Below, piece after piece: positions 4,338-5,811 of a stretch of 5,811 bases of DNA. Below the pieces are notes generated by a model. It saw only the letters and a list, made by a program, of their open reading frames with translations, searched no databases and had not been told where the DNA came from. The number at the start of each line of letters is the position of its first letter. The stretch's first letter is position 1. Source of the DNA: Candidatus Helarchaeota archaeon (lineage in GTDB: Archaea > Asgardarchaeota > Lokiarchaeia > Helarchaeales > JABXJV01). The DNA lies in contig JABXJV010000102.1 in NCBI GenBank assembly GCA_013375355.1, positions 1-5,811 of the forward strand, given 5' to 3'. Both the position numbers and the translations under genes were made by a program.

Positions 4338-5711
4338 TTAAATTTTAATTTTGGAATCAATTGCGCTTTTTAAAAATCTTAAAAATGAAAATGAAGTAAA
4401 GGATACTCCAATCTTATTGTTTAAGAGTTTTTTATAAGATCTTAATCTCTCTGGAATTGATGGTTCTATAAGAAAAATAGGTTTATCGTTTTCTTTTCTA
4501 AGACTTAATAAATATTTTATGAATAGACTATCTATCATCCAAGTTCCATTAATTAAAAGAATGTCTACATTCTGATCCTTAAGTATTATTTTACCAGCAT
4601 CGGCATAAAGCTTTGAATTCATCGCTGCAGCAATTGAAATATCTACTGGGTTATTAACACTAGTCCCAAATTCGGGAATCGCTTTTCTCAGCTTTTCCTT
4701 AGTTTCATCAGTTAATTTGGCTAATTCAATACCATAAAATTCGCAATTTTCAGCAGTAGTTACGGTTAATCCACCTTGAGATCCAAGAATACCAACTTTT
4801 GGTCCTTTCATGGTTTCTGAAAATTGTAATGCGATAACTTGATTCAATATTTCTTCGGCTGAATTAACTCGGAATATACTATATTGATTAAAAATAGCAT
4901 TCCATATCTTATCTTCTCCAGTAATACTTGCTGTATGGGTTGATATAGCTTTTTTTCCTATATTAGTTCTTCCAGATTTCCAAATTATTAATTGTTTTTT
5001 GCCTTTCATTTCTTTACATAATTTTATAAACCGTTGTCCTTGAGAAACACCCTCCAGATATATTCCAATATATTTCGTATTATTTTCAGCTTTAAAATAT
5101 TCAAGAAAATCACAGATATTCAAATCTATTGAATTGCCCAAACTTACTCCAAATGTTACAGGAATTCCACGAAGTGTTAAAGTTCTTGTTAAAAGGGATG
5201 TTAAATATCCACTTTGAGATATTATGGCCACTTCAGCATCTAAATCGAATGAGGTTGCAGGAAAAGAAGAAACCCTACCAGGAGCAGAATGAATTCCAAC
5301 ACAATTTGGACCTAATACTCTAGCTTTTCCCTTAATGATTGATAATAACTCTTTCTCTCTCTCCCTTCCAGCTTCCCCAATTTCAGCATAACCTGCAGAG
5401 AATATAATTATTGCTTCAATTCCTTTTTTAACACAATCTTTGACCAACTTTATATTTTCAGCAGGATGAGTTGTAATAATTGCCAAATCTATAGGATCTT
5501 TAATATCAATCAAGTTTTTATGAGCCTCAACTCCTAGGATTTCATCTGCTTTAGGATTAATCGGATAAATATTACCCGGGAACTCATTAGTTAGAAAAGC
5601 TCTAAGAAACAAGTTTCCAAATTTAGCAGGACTACGGGATGCACCAAGAATGGCAACAGATTTTGGGTAAAAAAATTTGTTTATTTGAGATTTCAAATCA
5701 TCCTTCATCAT
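4338..5711 (-). CDS. ADP-forming acyl-CoA synthetase, alpha subunit
   Basis: The product (457 residues) is the alpha subunit of an NDP-forming acyl-CoA (acetyl-CoA) synthetase, which conserves the energy of an acyl-CoA: acyl-CoA + ADP + Pi gives acid + CoA + ATP. An N-terminal CoA-binding Rossmann domain (about 10-140) shows FYPKSVAILGASRSPAKFG and YPINPKADEILG. A second domain (about 155-295) holds VAIISQSGYL, SLGNSIDLN, the conserved E220 in IYLEGV, and THTASITGED with H259 at the position of the phosphohistidine that relays phosphate. A third ligase-CoA domain (about 300-450) opens with KVGILGSQGGLTV and includes NNPVDIS. Length matches a stand-alone alpha subunit. The ATP-grasp beta domain is absent and no beta gene is in the window; it may lie upstream beyond 5811 or elsewhere. 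The double ATG at 5706-5711 is preferred over an in-frame TTG at 5774, which would prepend a hydrophobic stretch foreign to the family. No good Shine-Dalgarno is seen, so the leader may be very short. Confidence 0.92.
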   Translation of the reverse strand: MMKDDLKSQINKFFYPKSVAILGASRSPAKFGNLFLRAFLTNEFPGNIYPINPKADEILGVEAHKNLIDIKDPIDLAIITTHPAENIKLVKDCVKKGIEAIIIFSAGYAEIGEAGREREKELLSIIKGKARVLGPNCVGIHSAPGRVSSFPATSFDLDAEVAIISQSGYLTSLLTRTLTLRGIPVTFGVSLGNSIDLNICDFLEYFKAENNTKYIGIYLEGVSQGQRFIKLCKEMKGKKQLIIWKSGRTNIGKKAISTHTASITGEDKIWNAIFNQYSIFRVNSAEEILNQVIALQFSETMKGPKVGILGSQGGLTVTTAENCEFYGIELAKLTDETKEKLRKAIPEFGTSVNNPVDISIAAAMNSKLYADAGKIILKDQNVDILLINGTWMIDSLFIKYLLSLRKENDKPIFLIEPSIPERLRSYKKLLNNKIGVSFTSFSFLRFLKSAIDSKIKI

Positions 5712-5747
5712 TAGGCAACTCAAAATTAAATTGAATGAAATATGAAA

Positions 5748-5756
5748 AATATTAAA
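5748..5756 (-). promoter_or_regulatory. Candidate TATA box for the acyl-CoA synthetase gene
   Basis: On the minus strand TTTAATATT followed by TTT lies about 37 bases before the ATG at 5711. It is identical to the element before the membrane-protein gene. It implies transcription starting near 5722-5726 and a leader of roughly a dozen bases, consistent with the missing Shine-Dalgarno. It also argues that the ATG, not the upstream TTG at 5774, is the start, since that TTG would lie before the box. Confidence 0.4.
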
Positions 5757-5811
5757 CTTCTTAAAATTTTTCAATACATTACTTAATTGGATTGTAAAAA
5801 ATAATTAAAAA

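Noticed and set aside
5129..5323. Plus-strand open frame of 64 codons inside the acyl-CoA synthetase gene
   Set aside because: It is antisense to conserved synthetase motifs, with a low-quality sequence.
1..5811. CRISPR array, tRNA, rRNA or insertion sequence
   Set aside because: I saw no regularly spaced direct repeats, no cloverleaf with a TTC-loop arm, no rRNA-like sequence and no transposase motifs.

Overview
The window is AT-rich and reads as archaeal. Several genes are preceded by GAGGT-type or AAGGAG Shine-Dalgarno sequences. Candidate promoters are TATA-like elements of the form TTTAATATT about 25-45 bases before start codons, and I see nothing resembling bacterial -35/-10 pairs. It encodes an ADP-forming (NDP-forming) acyl-CoA synthetase alpha subunit and a RecA/RadA-fold protein followed by a small protein beginning MGRT-PTFR, a start I associate with archaea. 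An Asgard (Lokiarchaeia-like) or other anaerobic archaeon fits the composition and gene mix, but that lineage is a guess. There are no rRNA, tRNA, IS or CRISPR features.

Layout. Left block, minus strand (1-1108): the N-terminal two thirds of hisA (histidine biosynthesis, cut by the window edge), preceded by a four-helix membrane protein of unknown function with a conserved-looking D-x2-EN motif inside a helix. A 312-base divergent region (1109-1420) follows, holding back-to-back TATA-like elements and a possible short reading frame that ends in an ATGA overlap with the next gene. Middle block, plus strand (1421-2766): a RecA/RadA-fold protein whose Walker A and Walker B residues are replaced, overlapping by one base with a 91-residue MGRT/coiled-coil protein. 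After a 24-base perfect AT palindrome comes a 63-residue zinc-ribbon protein with a TTG start. Right block, minus strand (2853-5711): a thiolase with a complete catalytic set and an acyl-CoA synthetase alpha subunit, converging on the zinc-ribbon gene across an 86-base terminator region.

How the genes fit together. The thiolase and the acyl-CoA synthetase form a plausible catabolic pair. The thiolase releases acetyl-CoA (or acyl-CoA) from a 3-ketoacyl-CoA, and the synthetase converts acyl-CoA plus ADP and phosphate to acid, CoA and ATP. Its ATP-grasp beta subunit is not in the window. The most unusual element is the tightly linked pair of a nucleotide-site-less RecA-fold protein and a small coiled-coil protein, possibly with a tiny third reading frame upstream. 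It looks like a two-protein complex of unknown role, perhaps in DNA transactions. hisA is ordinary housekeeping and shows no visible his-operon neighbours.
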